Assembly (NCBI GenBank): GCA_949752735.1 | Contig: OX457052.1 | Span: forward strand, 18,276,649-18,340,648 | Direction: 5' to 3' | Length of the DNA: 64,000 nt | Source: Lumbricus terrestris | Lineage: Eukaryota; Annelida; Clitellata; Crassiclitellata; Lumbricidae | Shown: in pieces, positions 45,849-58,081 of the stretch | How the letters are laid out: each line of letters starts with the position of its first letter | Position numbering within the stretch: position 1 is the first letter of the stretch | Made by a program: the position numbers and the translations under genes | Notes under the pieces: generated by a model | What the model saw: only the letters and a program-made list of their open reading frames with translations | Database searches by the model: none | Told to the model about the DNA's origin: nothing

Positions 45849-45863
45849 TCGAAGAAGAAGAAG

Positions 45864-45895
<32 letters not shown>

Positions 45896-45917
45896 CAAGA
45901 AGAAGAGGGGAGAAGAA

Positions 45918-45948
<31 letters not shown>

Positions 45949-46088
45949 AAGAAGAAGAAGAAGAAGAAGAAGAAGAAGAAGAAGAAGAAGAAGAAGAAGA
46001 AGAAGAAGAAGAAGAAGAAGAAGAAGAAGAAGAAGAAGAAGAAGAAGAAGAAGAAGAAGAAGAAGAAGAAGAAGAAGAAGAAGAAGAA

Positions 46089-46119
<31 letters not shown>

Positions 46120-46373
46120 AAGAAGAAGAAGAAGAAGAAGAAGAAGAAGAAGAGAAAGAAGAAGAAGATGATGAAGAAGAAGACGAAGAAGAAGACGACG
46201 AAGAAGAAGAAGAAGAAAAAGAAGAAGAAGAAGAAGAGGAGGAGGAGGAGGAAGAAGAAGAAGAAGAAGAAGAAGAAGAAGAAGAAGAAGAAGAAGAAGA
46301 GAAAGAAGAAGAAGAAGATGATGAAGAAGAAGACGAAGAAGAAGAAGACGAAGAAGAAGAAGAAGAAGAAAAA

Positions 46374-46405
<32 letters not shown>

Positions 46406-46415
46406 AGAAGAAGTC
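45849..46415. repeat. (GAA)n microsatellite, about 570 bp
   Basis: Almost uninterrupted GAA units for some 300 bp, then GAA with GAC, GAT and GAG variants. A shared GAAAGAAGAAGAAGATGATG block (near 46153 and 46300) shows duplication of an inner segment. One strand is all purine. Confidence 0.96.
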
Positions 46416-46569
46416 CCGATATTAGACGTTCATGTCTAGGATCGATAAGGCAGGGGAACGTGATGGACAGGAAAGAAAAAGAGGGAGTAGGGAGGGAGGA
46501 GGAGGAAGCGAAGAGGACAGTCGAGACGGCGCCTAAGATGTATCGACCCAAGAACGTCGTCTCTGGGCA

Positions 46570-46622
46570 AAATGGGGAGTGGGGTGGGTGGGGTGGGGTG
46601 GGTGGGGTGGGGGACGGGGGTC
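46570..46622 (+). repeat. G-rich (GGGTGGG)n tract
   Basis: Eight or so GGG/GGGG runs within about 50 bp, able to form G-quadruplexes. Confidence 0.85.
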
Positions 46623-46737
46623 ACCGATGGCAGTTCCTGGAACCTCTACAGCAGAGCACAACGGACGACGACAACGACGACGACGCTCTCTGCCCGTGGC
46701 GGTCTCTGGCGACGCCTCAGACATATATGCGCACGCA

Positions 46738-46905
46738 GATATATACATACATATCACATACATGCATACATATCTACATACTTGCATACATACATACATA
46801 TATAAATGCATACATACATACATTCATACATACATACATACATACATACATTCATACATACATACATGATACATCCATACATACATACATATAAGTGCAT
46901 ATATG
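46738..46905. repeat. (CATA)n microsatellite
   Basis: Interrupted CATA array of about 165 bp followed by AT-rich sequence. Confidence 0.93.
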
Positions 46906-47344
46906 CATACATAATTATATATGTATAATTGTATATGTATGTTCATACACATAATTATGTAAAATTATGTACGCTCCTATATGCATGCATGTTATAGAAT
47001 ATTGATATACCCCACACATGTATACACCCATACGTGTATGCTCTATATATGCATATGCATGTCTGCATGTATAATGTTGTCTGACGCCAGACAGGTCCTG
47101 GACGCGAGGAGGACAATGGAATGGAGGACGAGGACGAGGACGAGGAATGGAGGACGAGGAGGAGGTGGTAGGGAAGGAAAGTCTTCTTCATCGTCGTCGT
47201 TCAATTCACTTAGTTCATAAATAATTAGAATTGATTCGTTGTCTCCCAATAGAAGATCAGCAGCAGAAACGTCGTCGTCCTGATATTATGTGACAACAGG
47301 CGATCGATTGCAATGCATACCAAGGGCCGCCGTGTCTTCTCCAT

Positions 47345-47385
47345 CTACCTCCTCCTCCTCCTCCTCCTCCTCCTCCTCCTCCACT
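47345..47385. repeat. (CCT)n tract
   Basis: About 40 bp of CCT, preceded at 47100-47170 by GAGGACGAG-type purine repeats. Confidence 0.9.
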
Positions 47386-47389
47386 GCCT

Positions 47390-48280
47390 TCTCCGTCCAT
47401 CCTCTGTCCACTTCTGCCGACATTATAAACATCCAAAATCAATCGAAAAATTTTTCTTAAAAAAATTTATGGTATGAACGCAACCTGTAAGTTGTCACCC
47501 TAAGCTTCTTATAAGCTTCTGGTGTATTCTTAAAGATCAGATTTTCTCAATGTTTTGATGAGGAACTGAAACTACAGACATGCTATGCATAATTGAAGGA
47601 TTAGTGTTGTAATATATTCTAAACAGAGGGAGGAGAATCGATATATAAAAATATATATTTACACAGTACTCTGAATATAAAACTGATCTTCTTTCTTATA
47701 AGGAAGGGACGAAAGGGTTGGTTGATCGAGAATCCAGTATAATTTCGATTAGGGGAGGACACACTAGATAATTATGGACATTCATTCTTTATAGTCTTAC
47801 GCCCCTTCAAGAACCCTACGCAGGGACGCGGGGCGCTCACTGCCGGTCCCACGATGCTAGTTGCAATGGATGCGATTGCACCTATCAAAATGTCCGTCTC
47901 TAGTGCCACAAAAGGTCAGACGCACTAATACGCCTGAAGTGCAGAAACCCTTTGTCTGTCACGTGTCTCGTGATCAGCTGATCCGCACGGTCCCACTCTT
48001 CAGGTTTTTTTAAAAGCACTCACAGAAACATACGCGCATACACACATACACATACGTACACACCGCGAGCACACGAATAATAGGCTATAGGTCATAATTA
48101 TATAAAAATTCTGCTTATAGACTATTACCGTGTATAACCGAGGAAAGTTCCCATTATAAAAACCCAAAAACCCACGGTGCACCACTTTGCCCAATGACTC
48201 ATCACTTACTCTATACCTCTGCACATTCGAGTTTAGTCCTTTGTCCTTTGCGGATGACACATAAAAGACATCCTCCTCTC
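47390..48280. other. Unannotated stretch
   Basis: Holds a short SINE-like piece at about 47795-47850 (CGCCCCTTCAAG). No supported gene. Confidence 0.5.
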
Positions 48281-48281
48281 T

Positions 48282-48502
48282 TCCTACTTCTCCTCCTGCT
48301 CCTGCTCCTGCTTCTCCTGCTCCTCCACCTGCTCACCCCGCTCCTGCTCCATCTGCTCCTGTTTCTACTGCTCATCGTCGTCGCCGCCGTCCTCCTCCTC
48401 ATGCTCCTCATCATGGTCCTCCTCCTTCTCCTTCTCCTTCTTCTTCTTCGTCTTCGTCTTCTTCTTCTTCTTCTTCTTCTTCTTCTTCTTCTTCTTCTTC
48501 TT

Positions 48503-48533
<31 letters not shown>

Positions 48534-48600
48534 TTCTCCTCCTGGTCCTCCTCCTGGTCCTCCTCCTTCTCGTCCTCCTCCTCCTCGTCCTCCATTCATT
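48282..48600. repeat. (CTC)n/(CTT)n microsatellite
   Basis: Pyrimidine-only array of about 320 bp, with a pure CTT core at 48458-48530. It is the strand complement in style of the GAA array at 46 kb. Confidence 0.95.
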
Positions 48601-48635
48601 GGCCTATTCAGCATCGCGTCGGCAGCATCATTGTA

Positions 48636-49352
48636 CAGGGTGCGCCAAAAAAGACCCCTAGGTTTTTTTTGCCAATATCTTGGCCAGAAGTAAGAATTTC
48701 CAAATGAAACTTTACAGTCCTAAAGACAATTCATATTTACACATAATGGTCAGATTTCATCAAAATGTTTTAAACACAACAAAAGTTATACCCCTTTTAG
48801 CGAGGCCACCCACCGTTTTTTGACGATTCAAAAACGAAGCCCAAGTGACTTCTCAGTGACGCACAGCTACGCTGGTTAATTGTTTCTTCTTTAAATAGTA
48901 ATAATTATGATCATCTGGTAATATCAAGGCTATTTGATAGCAATTATTTGAGATGAGAAAGAAATCGTGTTTTGTACTTTTTTTTAATTGCGCTTCGTTT
49001 TTGAGATATTTTGATGGAATCTAACCATCATGTGCGGATATGAATTGTCTATATAAGCCTGTAAAATTTCATTTCGATATTCTTACTTTTGGCCAAGATA
49101 TTGGCCAGGATAATTAGATTGTTTTTTTTTAACTTTTTGTTGCGGCCCATTTTTGAATCGTCAACAAACGGTGGGTCGCCTCCCTAAAAGTGGCATAACT
49201 TTTGTTCTGTTTGAAATATTTTGATGAAATCTGGCCATCATGTGTAAATATGAATTGTCTATAAGACTGTAAAATTTCATTTGGAAATTCTTGCTTTTGG
49301 CCAAGATATTGGCAAAAAAACCTATATAGGGGGTCTTTTTTGGCGCACCCTG
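48636..49352. mobile_element. Tc1/mariner-type foldback MITE, 717 bp
   Basis: Terminal inverted repeats of more than 20 bp, CAGGGTGCGCCAAAAAAGAC at the left and its complement GTCTTTTTTGGCGCACCCTG at the right, with TA at both flanks (48634-48635, 49353-49354). The inverted similarity continues inward for about 200 bp on each side (GGCCAAGATATTGGC, TTTTGACGATTCAAAAACG). No coding capacity left. Confidence 0.92.
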
Positions 49353-49354
49353 TA

Positions 49355-50270
49355 GGCCTATATGATATTTGCCACAGTCCCCCAATATGGCAGCCATAGC
49401 TGTATATAAAAGCTTCGTTTGTTTTCGACAACCTTTACTTATATTTTCTCTGTATACGTCGTCTGACACGAGACGCTCGCCAGCCAAAAGGTCAGCTGTA
49501 AAGGTCACCGATGATCAAGCTGCGATTCGAGAGAGTGGCGACATCTGGATGACGGTCCTTTGTCAACAAATCCCAGCAGTCACTGCGGCACGGTCAACAG
49601 TCTGGACGTCTCATAATTTAATAACACGCGTATATATACATAACAGCCAGACATAGATCTATGCATAAATGAAATAGTGAAATGCATATAAGTGAAATAT
49701 ATAGACTATATACTCTCTGCGTAATATAATAATCTGAACCCTTTTATATACGAATATATCGATCTGACTGGCTATAGCATTTCATACAGGACTATAATAA
49801 TAAACACTTCCATACAGTTGTTGTATATGAAGCCCATACGCACACACACGGAGAATATATATGCATCATAAGGTCTGTGCCGTGCCACACAATAGGGGGG
49901 ACCGCGAGATTTCGTTCCTATGACAACTAACTGTTTTCGTTAATACCGGTGTCCAAACAGCCACGGCAGGGCGGCTCAACCCCCGGTAAAAGTCGCCACG
50001 GCGATTATCTGTCGCGGAGGAGACCGCAGAAATTAATGACGCATAATATTTACGCTGCAGTCTGTCTCCCTGCCTCCTGCCTGAGGCGGCGGCGGCGGTG
50101 GCAATGGCGGCGGCGAAGCAGATAGCCTCCAGGTTCGATGTATACTCTTCAATGCCTGGTTGTTAATGGCCATTAAGGGCCATTAAGCAACGACTGTGAG
50201 CAGCATACATCGGAGACCTATATTGTGTCTGGCAGTTTGGCCGTTTGCCATCGCTTTCAAATTGATTGGA
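49355..50270. other. Stretch without a supported gene
   Basis: Includes a (GGC)n-rich patch at 50078-50125. No exon could be supported. Confidence 0.45.
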
Positions 50271-50275
50271 GTCTT

Positions 50276-50278
50276 CTT

Positions 50279-50351
<73 letters not shown>

Positions 50352-50352
50352 G
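50276..50352. repeat. (GCT)n microsatellite, about 25 units
   Basis: Uninterrupted CTG/CAG trinucleotide run of about 75 bp. Poly-Ala frames on both strands are artefacts unless shown to be transcribed. Confidence 0.96.
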
Positions 50353-50359
50353 AGGAACT

Positions 50360-51235
50360 TGTTATCTAACAGTGGCGAAGTTTTTTCGTCGCTTTTTATG
50401 ACTCTGCAGTGCCGTTCGTTTGTAGATGTTTTTGCGGCAGGAACCACAGACTTTGTGTGCTATAGAGGAGCGAATTCGTCCGTGAGTCGATGGCAGCACG
50501 ATCAACACACGCGCGCGAGATATAATACTTCACCTTGGATGGCTAGACGAACCGTATCTCCTACAATAGACTAAACCTTTGACTGCAACAAAGGGCCGAC
50601 CACTTGAGGCCCCCGAGAAATTATCCCTTTATTCTAGAGCCACAGTTTAGTCGCGTCTATGCGTTAGTTCGTTCGTTCGTTAGCCAGTCTCTTACTGCTC
50701 CGTGTATCCTGTTCGCAACGCTTTCTGTTGATAATTATTTATTGTTATCATAAGGAGTAACCTCTGCTCCACATTGTGTTGCTAGATTATAATTTGTTAT
50801 CTGTTGATATGTGTTGGCGATGACCTATACGCGGGAGTTGTGAGCCAACTGACGGAACGAATCTCTGTATTGCATATCACGATCGTAAATACAAATACAG
50901 GTCTATGCTTACATGTTTTGCAATGGGCACTTCTAGGCCTACGACCTCGACTCAGTTCTGTTTTCAATGGACTTGTATTCTATAATGAATAGGCCATGTT
51001 GTCCGTTTAAATAAAATTCAATGTTAGATTTATAGTGCATTCAATTTAATTCAAGTCGAACTTGTTTATTCGAAGAGATAAACAGACACCAGTAAAACAC
51101 AAGTTCAACAAAATAACAAAAAGCAACAGTGTAGAATGAGAATAAGAAACTATGTTAACTCGCAAGTAGGTAAGGAGGAGATTCATGAGAAAGGGCAACC
51201 CAGAAGAGGAGTTACCCCGCTAAACCTAGGCAACC
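50360..51235. other. Unannotated stretch
   Basis: No gene or repeat family recognised. Confidence 0.5.
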
Positions 51236-51239
51236 GCAG

Positions 51240-51951
51240 GGTTTACTATCAAAACCGCGCACACAAAACCGCGCATATCAAAACCGCGCTTCGGTTGAAG
51301 CTCGATTTCGGAGTTCAATTAATTATTACCATCAATACAGTTTAAATTGGAACAACAGTGATTTTTTCATAAATCCAACGTTTATTTAAATTGCAATTAT
51401 TTATCTCAATCGAGCTCATACTTAACCAAGAAGTTTTTCATCATTCCAACTTCCAATCAAGAATGAATTTTTCTATAGTCAATCGGTCAAACCCATTTGG
51501 TTTAAGTAAAACGTATTTTATCGATCCAGCTTCTGTTGAAGCAAAGACTTAGCTTCATCCAGCTTCCATATACGGGAACAGCTATTTCCAACAATCCAAC
51601 CTCTAGGCTAGGCTACTTGCGCAAAGAATTAGTTACATCAATCCAACTTCCATTTTAGGAAAAACATTTATTTTGCCGCAATCGAAACGTACGAAACATT
51701 ACAATTCAACATGAAAGTAAGTAGAAATTAATTAATTACGACTCACAGCATTAAAATGCTTCGTTGCTGAACAATTAAGATGAAGTGCTGATCATGACAA
51801 GGAGAACGATTAATTGCTTGTGTCTATAAATGCGCGGTTATGATCGTGCCCGGTTTTGAACATGCGCGGTTTCGCCGGTTTTGTGTGCGCGGGTTTGATA
51901 TGCGCGGTTTTGTTTGCGCGGTTTTGTGTGCGCGGTTTTTGCCGGACACCA
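51240..51951. mobile_element. Mutator-like element with iterated AAAACCGCGCA ends (c), 712 bp
   Basis: The left end has three AAAACCGCGC units (51257-51298). The right end has six or seven inverted GCGCGGTTTTG units (51831-51940). Flanked by AACCGCAG on both sides (51232-51239, 51952-51959; the ninth base differs). The interior of about 530 bp is AT-rich and unique. Confidence 0.72.
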
Positions 51952-51964
51952 AACCGCAGTACAG

Positions 51965-52800
51965 AAATTTTTTAGCAGATTCGTATGCATTGATGCTCGT
52001 ACATTCAACAAATAGTCCCTTGTTCCGAGCTTTGCATGTTCATTCTAAGTTCTCATGCGTCACAGAATACGCGTGTTTCGTAAGCATAGACCTAATAGTA
52101 TGTTGTCATTTTCCATACACTATTCCTCTTTTCGACCAATGGAGATGGTACAGCTCCCACCTCGGCGACTCAAGCATGTCGTGGTCTTCTATACGAATCA
52201 TGTCTGACTGGCTTATCTATGCCTACATTCGAAACTTGGCCAACAAGCATATAGCAGCCATACGTAGGCCTATACAGCTCGGCATTCGTGGAGCGCTCGT
52301 ATCACTTATAACAACAATTACACATGCGTGCAGCTGCTGTGACTTAGTATCTCTGAGGAGTTTTCGCTAAACAAAATACTAGGAACTACATGTAGGCTAT
52401 ATACAAAGCGAATTAAAATTATTGAAATTACCTTGTCATTTTATAAGCAACTGAGCGGCGAGCGCTTCGTTAAGCGTTGCAAGAACTTATTTAAAAAACA
52501 CAATCGATAATACAGGTAGGTCTAGCAACACTATAAAACTTCATGCTTAATGATGCTTTAAGTCTTTGCTTTAAGGTGTAGCAAATTTTCTGCAACTTAT
52601 TAAACAGGTTTTAAGGAAACGCCTTATGCATGGTATACCTGTGAAAACAACAATTGGCTCATTTTAATTTATGTGTGCCTCACGCTGCAGTGCTAAATTA
52701 ATATTAACCGTATTGTTTGGCGTGCTTGTAGTTACGATAATGGAACCACATGCCTGGAACAGCAGGTAGACGGTTGTCTGTGAGCAGACTGTATTGTATT
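51965..52800. other. Unannotated stretch
   Basis: Some open frames but no recognised exon. Confidence 0.5.
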
Positions 52801-52806
52801 GCATAG

Positions 52807-53027
52807 TTTGTTTGTTTGTATGTGCACTTGTTATAGCGCCCCTTCAAGCTCTCTCTACTCAGAGGCGATCCCAATGCAGAGCGGACACTGCATTGGAGTT
52901 TCACGCCGAAGCGCTGAGCAATTGTGAGTGAAGGACTTGCCCAAGGTCCTTACGCGGCGAGGTGGATTCGAACCTCGAACCTTCCGGCTTCAAGGCAATG
53001 ACGCCACCACTACACCACCGCGCCCCA
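52807..53027 (-). mobile_element. tRNA-derived SINE, copy 4
   Basis: Minus-strand copy almost identical to 18772-19003, differing at about seven positions over 200 bp, with intact A- and B-box regions and the same ACATACAAAC tail. Confidence 0.88.
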
Positions 53028-53157
53028 TAGTATTGTATTGTACTGTATCCAACCATTTATAAAGCGCTTCTCGCAGCAAGAGGCTTTCAGGTGCGCTCCC
53101 AATGCGTTCAACCAAGAGAGAAAAGGCAGATTTTTAGACGAGAGAAATACGATGGAA
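53028..53157 (-). mobile_element. LINE 3' tail
   Basis: Complement gives CATTGGGAGCGCACCTGAAA, then GAGAAGCGCTTTATAAATGG and ATACAATACAATA, the terminal module of the 33.2-kb LINE. It directly abuts the SINE head. Confidence 0.72.
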
Positions 53158-53348
53158 GACTATTTTAGAAAGGATAACGCACTGGTGTGTGCACAATGAT
53201 AAACGAAACACTTTGATGCCTTGAGTCATCCGGACTTCTCAAGTGGATCATGAATATCTTCTACAATTTCACTATGGGCACCCCGTAATTTGATGTCTTG
53301 GACATTTTATGGTAACTGCGCTACAGAAATCACTAGATACGTCTATAC

Positions 53349-53684
53349 CAGTGTTTCCCAACCTGTGGCCCGCGGGCCAAAAGTGGTCCGCCAGGCCTAA
53401 AAATGGCCTTCGTCCATAAAAGAATTAACAAAAATATATGAAAAACTTACAATTTGAACAGGATAGAACATATAATTATTTTCTATTACAAATAATTTTA
53501 TTTTGACGTCTAAAAATAACATCAAACATTCCATTTTGATTCAATTATAACAATTTTGTATGCTTTTAGTTAAACAAATTTTAAAAATGTGGCCCCTAAT
53601 GTCCATCAACTAAGAAAAAGTGGCCCGCTTGTCTTCCAACTTCGAAAAAGTGGCCCTAGAGTCAAAAAAGGTTGGGACCCACTG
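53349..53684. mobile_element. hAT MITE, 336 bp
   Basis: Begins CAGTGTTTCCCAACCTGTGG and ends AAGGTTGGGACCCACTG, with perfect 8-bp duplication GTCTATAC (53341-53348, 53685-53692). GTGGCCC motifs recur inside both ends. Confidence 0.94.
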
Positions 53685-54176
53685 GTCTATACTAAGGTGA
53701 CTGCACGTCTTCTATTATATTGGAACATTGATCGCATAATAGGTTCCACCATCGTCAACACCGTTCCCTCTTTTCATTCAAGGATTTCGTTCCATTGAAT
53801 CATAAATCGCTGGATGGACATTCCAGACCAGCGAGAACGGAGGATCGTGAAAGTGCTTAAGTGTAGTCACAATATTTTGCCAGCAGTACAGTAGTCGCAG
53901 TTGGAAATTTATATGGCGCCACAATTAAGAGCAACATCAAAGCGGAAAAGACTCCTCAGACCGGGTCATATATACTAAGACCGTTATTTTACGCACGGCG
54001 CGAGAAGGCTCTCCATGTGTAGTAAGTAAGTGAACTGTTGATCAGGCACTGCAGCGTTCCGTCTGGTCTGTTCTGTCGTGCCACGAGTCGTGCGTGCTAT
54101 TCTCGAACTGTAGTGACATCTATGGAATGAAGCGACATCTATATGAGTGATATTATGACAACTGTAGTGTCGAGTT

Positions 54177-54861
54177 ATGGAAGTTGATCATGGCGTGAGC
54201 AACAGCAGCAACACAGACGGATGGGTGACCCTGCATGGGCAAATGGCATCAACACTAATCCAATTCAACTGTATCGACATGCGTCTGCCTCCTCCTCCTC
54301 TTCCTCCTCCTCCTCCTATTCCGCATCACCATCACCAACGGCAGCAGCAGCACCACCACCAGCAACATCATCCGACACTTCAAAATCATTCTGCCTCCGC
54401 CGCTGCCTCCTTGTTCGCCAACCGCGGGCCTCGACGCAGACGAAGGACGGACTCCTCCATTCCCCCTTTTTTCGTCTTCCCCTTCTTCCTCTTCTTCTTC
54501 CTCTTCCCGACTGAATGCAGTTGCCTCGTCTGCTTTTTAAGGCTGCAGAAATCGACGCGTAGCCCCCGTCTGCTCTTCCCCCTCTTTCCTCTATCTCCAT
54601 CCCTCTTTCCTCTATCCACCGCCGACGCCAACGCCACCGCCGCGTCCGTGCAACCGTTACAGGCGCACAGACCGACCGACCGACTGAAGCTTTACCCTAT
54701 AGTCAGAAGCACCGAGAAAAAGACGATTCTGTTCCGATCAGTTCGGCAAAGGACGATAGCCTTCCGTCTGTGCGAGACAAGTTCTGTCTTCTTTGTACAG
54801 AGCAGCGTGCAGATACACAGACGCCGGCTGGTACTGCGATTTTCCAGACAAATTAAATAAG
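54177..54861 (+). other. GC-rich block with open frame and splice donor: possible first exon
   Basis: A 227-codon ATG frame begins MEVDHGVSNSSNTDGW and continues into Pro-, His- and Gln-rich, then Phe-rich sequence made by CCT/CAC/CTT runs. Its stop TAA overlaps AAATAAG|GTAAGT, a consensus splice donor at 54862. The stop at the very exon edge and the skewed composition argue that most of this is 5' untranslated leader of a + strand gene, not protein. No downstream coding exon was recognised. Confidence 0.33.
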
Positions 54862-57120
54862 GTAAGTTGTTAAACACGGAAATCATCTCCAGGATGCTGC
54901 CACTGCTACTGCTGCTGCTACTGCTGCTGCTGCGTCTGCTAGGAATTGCGTATGTCTTTAACTGCGTCGCTCTGAACTACTTTTACTTTCACTAGAGACA
55001 GCCTTTGACTGTTCTGTGCACGTAATGCGGAATTCGTCTAGTAAAAAATTGAATGCATTGAAATGGAAAATAGATTTATTGCATAAAGGGTGTTATATAT
55101 TGCACTGGGAGAAATTCATTTGGAAAATGGTTTTGGTCGTACGAAGATAATGTCCAACTTGATAATTTGCTGTAATGATTGGCAACATCAAAGTATTTAG
55201 ACTCTTCAGTTTGAATAACGAAGAGGAGGATTTAAAATTAACTCAAAACACATGTTTGAGTTATTTGTCATTGATTAGCTATGCTTGCAGCAGTGCATTT
55301 CTTATGCAGTATTTTGGGGGAACACATCAACTGTGAAGTGCACATCATAGTTAGCGTATTTTACCACGGACTATATTCTCACGGACAACCCTTCTAACTC
55401 AACGCAGCGCTCGTGAATAAGCTGGTACCCCGCGCTTGGCTTTCAAGTGGCGCTTTAGAAATTTCGAGTTTACGATTACGATTTAATACCATATGTTTTA
55501 TGATCAAGTATATATGTGAATTAGACAGTAAATATCACAAGCTTCCTTGATAGCTAAAGCAAGACGCTTATATTTTAAATGATTGCTTTTTGGATAGATC
55601 CTATAGTAGGGGCCAAAGCATACCTAAATATCAACGACGCTTTGAAAGCAAAGTTAAAACTGAAAGCGCTTGTAGCCTGGTAGTGATGGCACACTAGTTT
55701 AAAAAAATAAACTTTCGTCAGTTGCTTTGACCTGCTAAACGTAGGCTATTTGCGTTTCAATGCATCGGTACAGGCTACTGTTGGATGAAATGTGTCCATA
55801 TTCGCGAACCGAAGTCTACATGTGGGACGGCCTGCACTGGCACTGCCCTACAGGATATGCATTTGAGAGGCTAAGAACAGAAGTAAACGACACATTTCTT
55901 TGATATCAAGCCATAATCTTATAAAAACCGTCTATGACCTGTAGGCTATTAGTGTCAAGGTAACACGGCATACCTTGCTACCTGTATCTTGATGTTATAA
56001 TTGTACATTGCCTTACGCTCGCTCGTTGGCAGGCGTTTCATTAAGACCTCTATAGGATAGACTGGCTTTTCTTTTGCTGGCACTAAAGGAAGCGGGCCTA
56101 CCTTTTAATACCTCCAGAGCATTGGTCTTTCTTTCAGTTGCGCTGTAGGATACTATCTCTATTCTTGGGCATTCATGGGATCCTTGCCTTCTTTTGAGCA
56201 CCTCTAAGACCATGGCCTTTCTATTAGGAGCAGTATGGGATACTGGCCATGCTTTTAGAAGCAGTATGGGATACTTTCATCTTGCTGACCTTTCTTCTAG
56301 GACGTATGCGATGCTGGCCTTCATTCAGGATCACTAGGACATTAGCCCACAGCTCCCTTTTGGTACAACTGCTCTCTTTGTCCGTTCGTTTCCCATTCTT
56401 CCATCTCATGAATGTTCTATGGCAACGATAGCCTACTACACCAACTGCACGTAGAAATTATTGAAGGGTACTCGATCTTATTTGAGTAGCCTACATTTTG
56501 ATCCGCTGTGATTTGAGTGAATAGTTTATGTTGACCGACTTGTTCAGCTTCTACCCTGAGTCGCAGTGTGATTGCCCTAGAACTTGCAGTAGGCCTATAA
56601 TTATATTATGAATCTTTAGCAAGTCCACGAGCAATTGGCGCTGGTTAAACAGCGCCTAGTAAAACCCGCTGGTGCTATATAAACGTTGCATGAGTATTTA
56701 CTCCGCCATTTAGCCTAAGCCTAGTATTTAGCCGGTATGTACGTACTACCTTTAACAAGCATGGCTGCTTATGATTCAACCAATAACTGCGTTGTTTTTG
56801 AATGTATGCGACATGATATTCAAACCAAACATTCTGACTGTCAACAGTCCTGAGTAGCAACATAACTTGTCTGGCACGGAAGTCGTGGCCGATATGCAAG
56901 ACCACGCGCTATATCATAAATTGTTACATTAACTGTTTGGCCCTAAAACGTATTCGCGTGGATTTCTTGGCACACGAGTTATGTCTTCTTAACTATGTTA
57001 ATTAGTGTAACCTATACACTGTCAGAATAGTGTGTAGGTCATTTAGCCATGGGTAGCGACGTTGATAATTATTTCACGCTGGCATCAACAGCGTGGACGT
57101 CATTTAGCCATGAGGCAATA
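54862..57120. other. Stretch without a supported gene
   Basis: Could be intron after the putative first exon. Contains a (CTG)n patch at 54898-54938, the dispersed tail at 55390-55480, and a SINE 3' fragment at 56620-56700 (AGCAAGTCCACGAGCAATTG ... GTGCTATATAAACG). Otherwise nothing recognised. Confidence 0.5.
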
Positions 57121-57123
57121 ACG

Positions 57124-57357
57124 TTGCGGTGGTCTAGTGGTGGGTTCGGTGTTTTTCAGCTGGAGGGTTCCAGGTTCGAATCCTCCTCAAGCCGCCAAGA
57201 AGGGACCTTGAGTCCTTCACTTGCAATTTATTGCTCGTGCGCTTCGGCGTGAAACTCCGATGCAGTGCCCGTGCTGTAGTCGTGAGAGCCTCTGAGCAGA
57301 AAGAGAGCTTGAAGGGGCGCTTTAGCAAATGCGAGAAGTAAATAAAGATAAACAAAA
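57124..57357 (+). mobile_element. tRNA-derived SINE, copy 5
   Basis: Head GCGGTGGTCTAGTGGTGGG, B box CCAGGTTCGAATCC, body CGGCGTGAAACTCCGATGCA, end GGGGCGCTTTAGCAAATG and an AATAAA-rich tail. Confidence 0.87.
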
Positions 57358-57359
57358 CC

Positions 57360-58080
57360 ATCTCATGAACTGCATGGACTAAGATTGCGTGATGAGGTTG
57401 TTAGGTTCACACTTGAAGCTAGTTTTGTCTTGCACTCGTCGTCTTCATCCATGGTGAGTAGCGTATATAATAGTAATCTTGGTGGCATTAGTGGTCGAAG
57501 GAGGAGGCTGTTGTCTGTATTGAAACCGACTTTATCGGACGGAATAATTATTATGTCGATGAGAAACCCAATCTTTTGAGCATCTGCGCCGCTCAAGGAC
57601 AATGGAATTTTTGATTAGATTGTTCGCAATGCGGATCACGTCTGTTTAATTAATTATTGTCTCCAGCAAAGCAATCGCAGCACTCCCTTCCACCAAGGTC
57701 ACACGATAGAGTTCTCCCGGACACTGACGATCGAATGCGAAGAACGTTTCTTATTCGTATGCTCTGTTCAGACTGTTCTAATTACTCTTATCCTTGATTG
57801 TATACATATAGGCTACATTACATTACATTACATATGCGTAATGTCGTTTGTAATTCAGAATGCGATCTGCAGCTGAGAATAAATTAGATACAGTTTACCG
57901 ACTAACCTGCCTTCTTATTATTCCTGGATTATTTATCTAACATCGGCGACATTATCATTAGGCTTTATTAGTCGGAACGTTGCATTGCCTATATGATAGG
58001 CCTATGTCATTAAAACTCACTTTGCCGTACACTAACTTACTTTAGTAGGCCTATAATGTACCGTAAATTCTTCAACATAT
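57360..58080. other. Unannotated stretch
   Basis: No supported gene; several TAGGCCTA words. Confidence 0.5.
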
Positions 58081-58081
58081 A

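Noticed and set aside
50163..50574. Poly-Ala ORFs on both strands
   Set aside because: They arise from a pure GCT run; flanking residues show no domain and no exon signals.
51840..52370. 176-codon frame as a gene
   Set aside because: It begins inside the inverted AAAACCGCGC array of a transposable element and runs into unrelated sequence; composition and motifs give no support.
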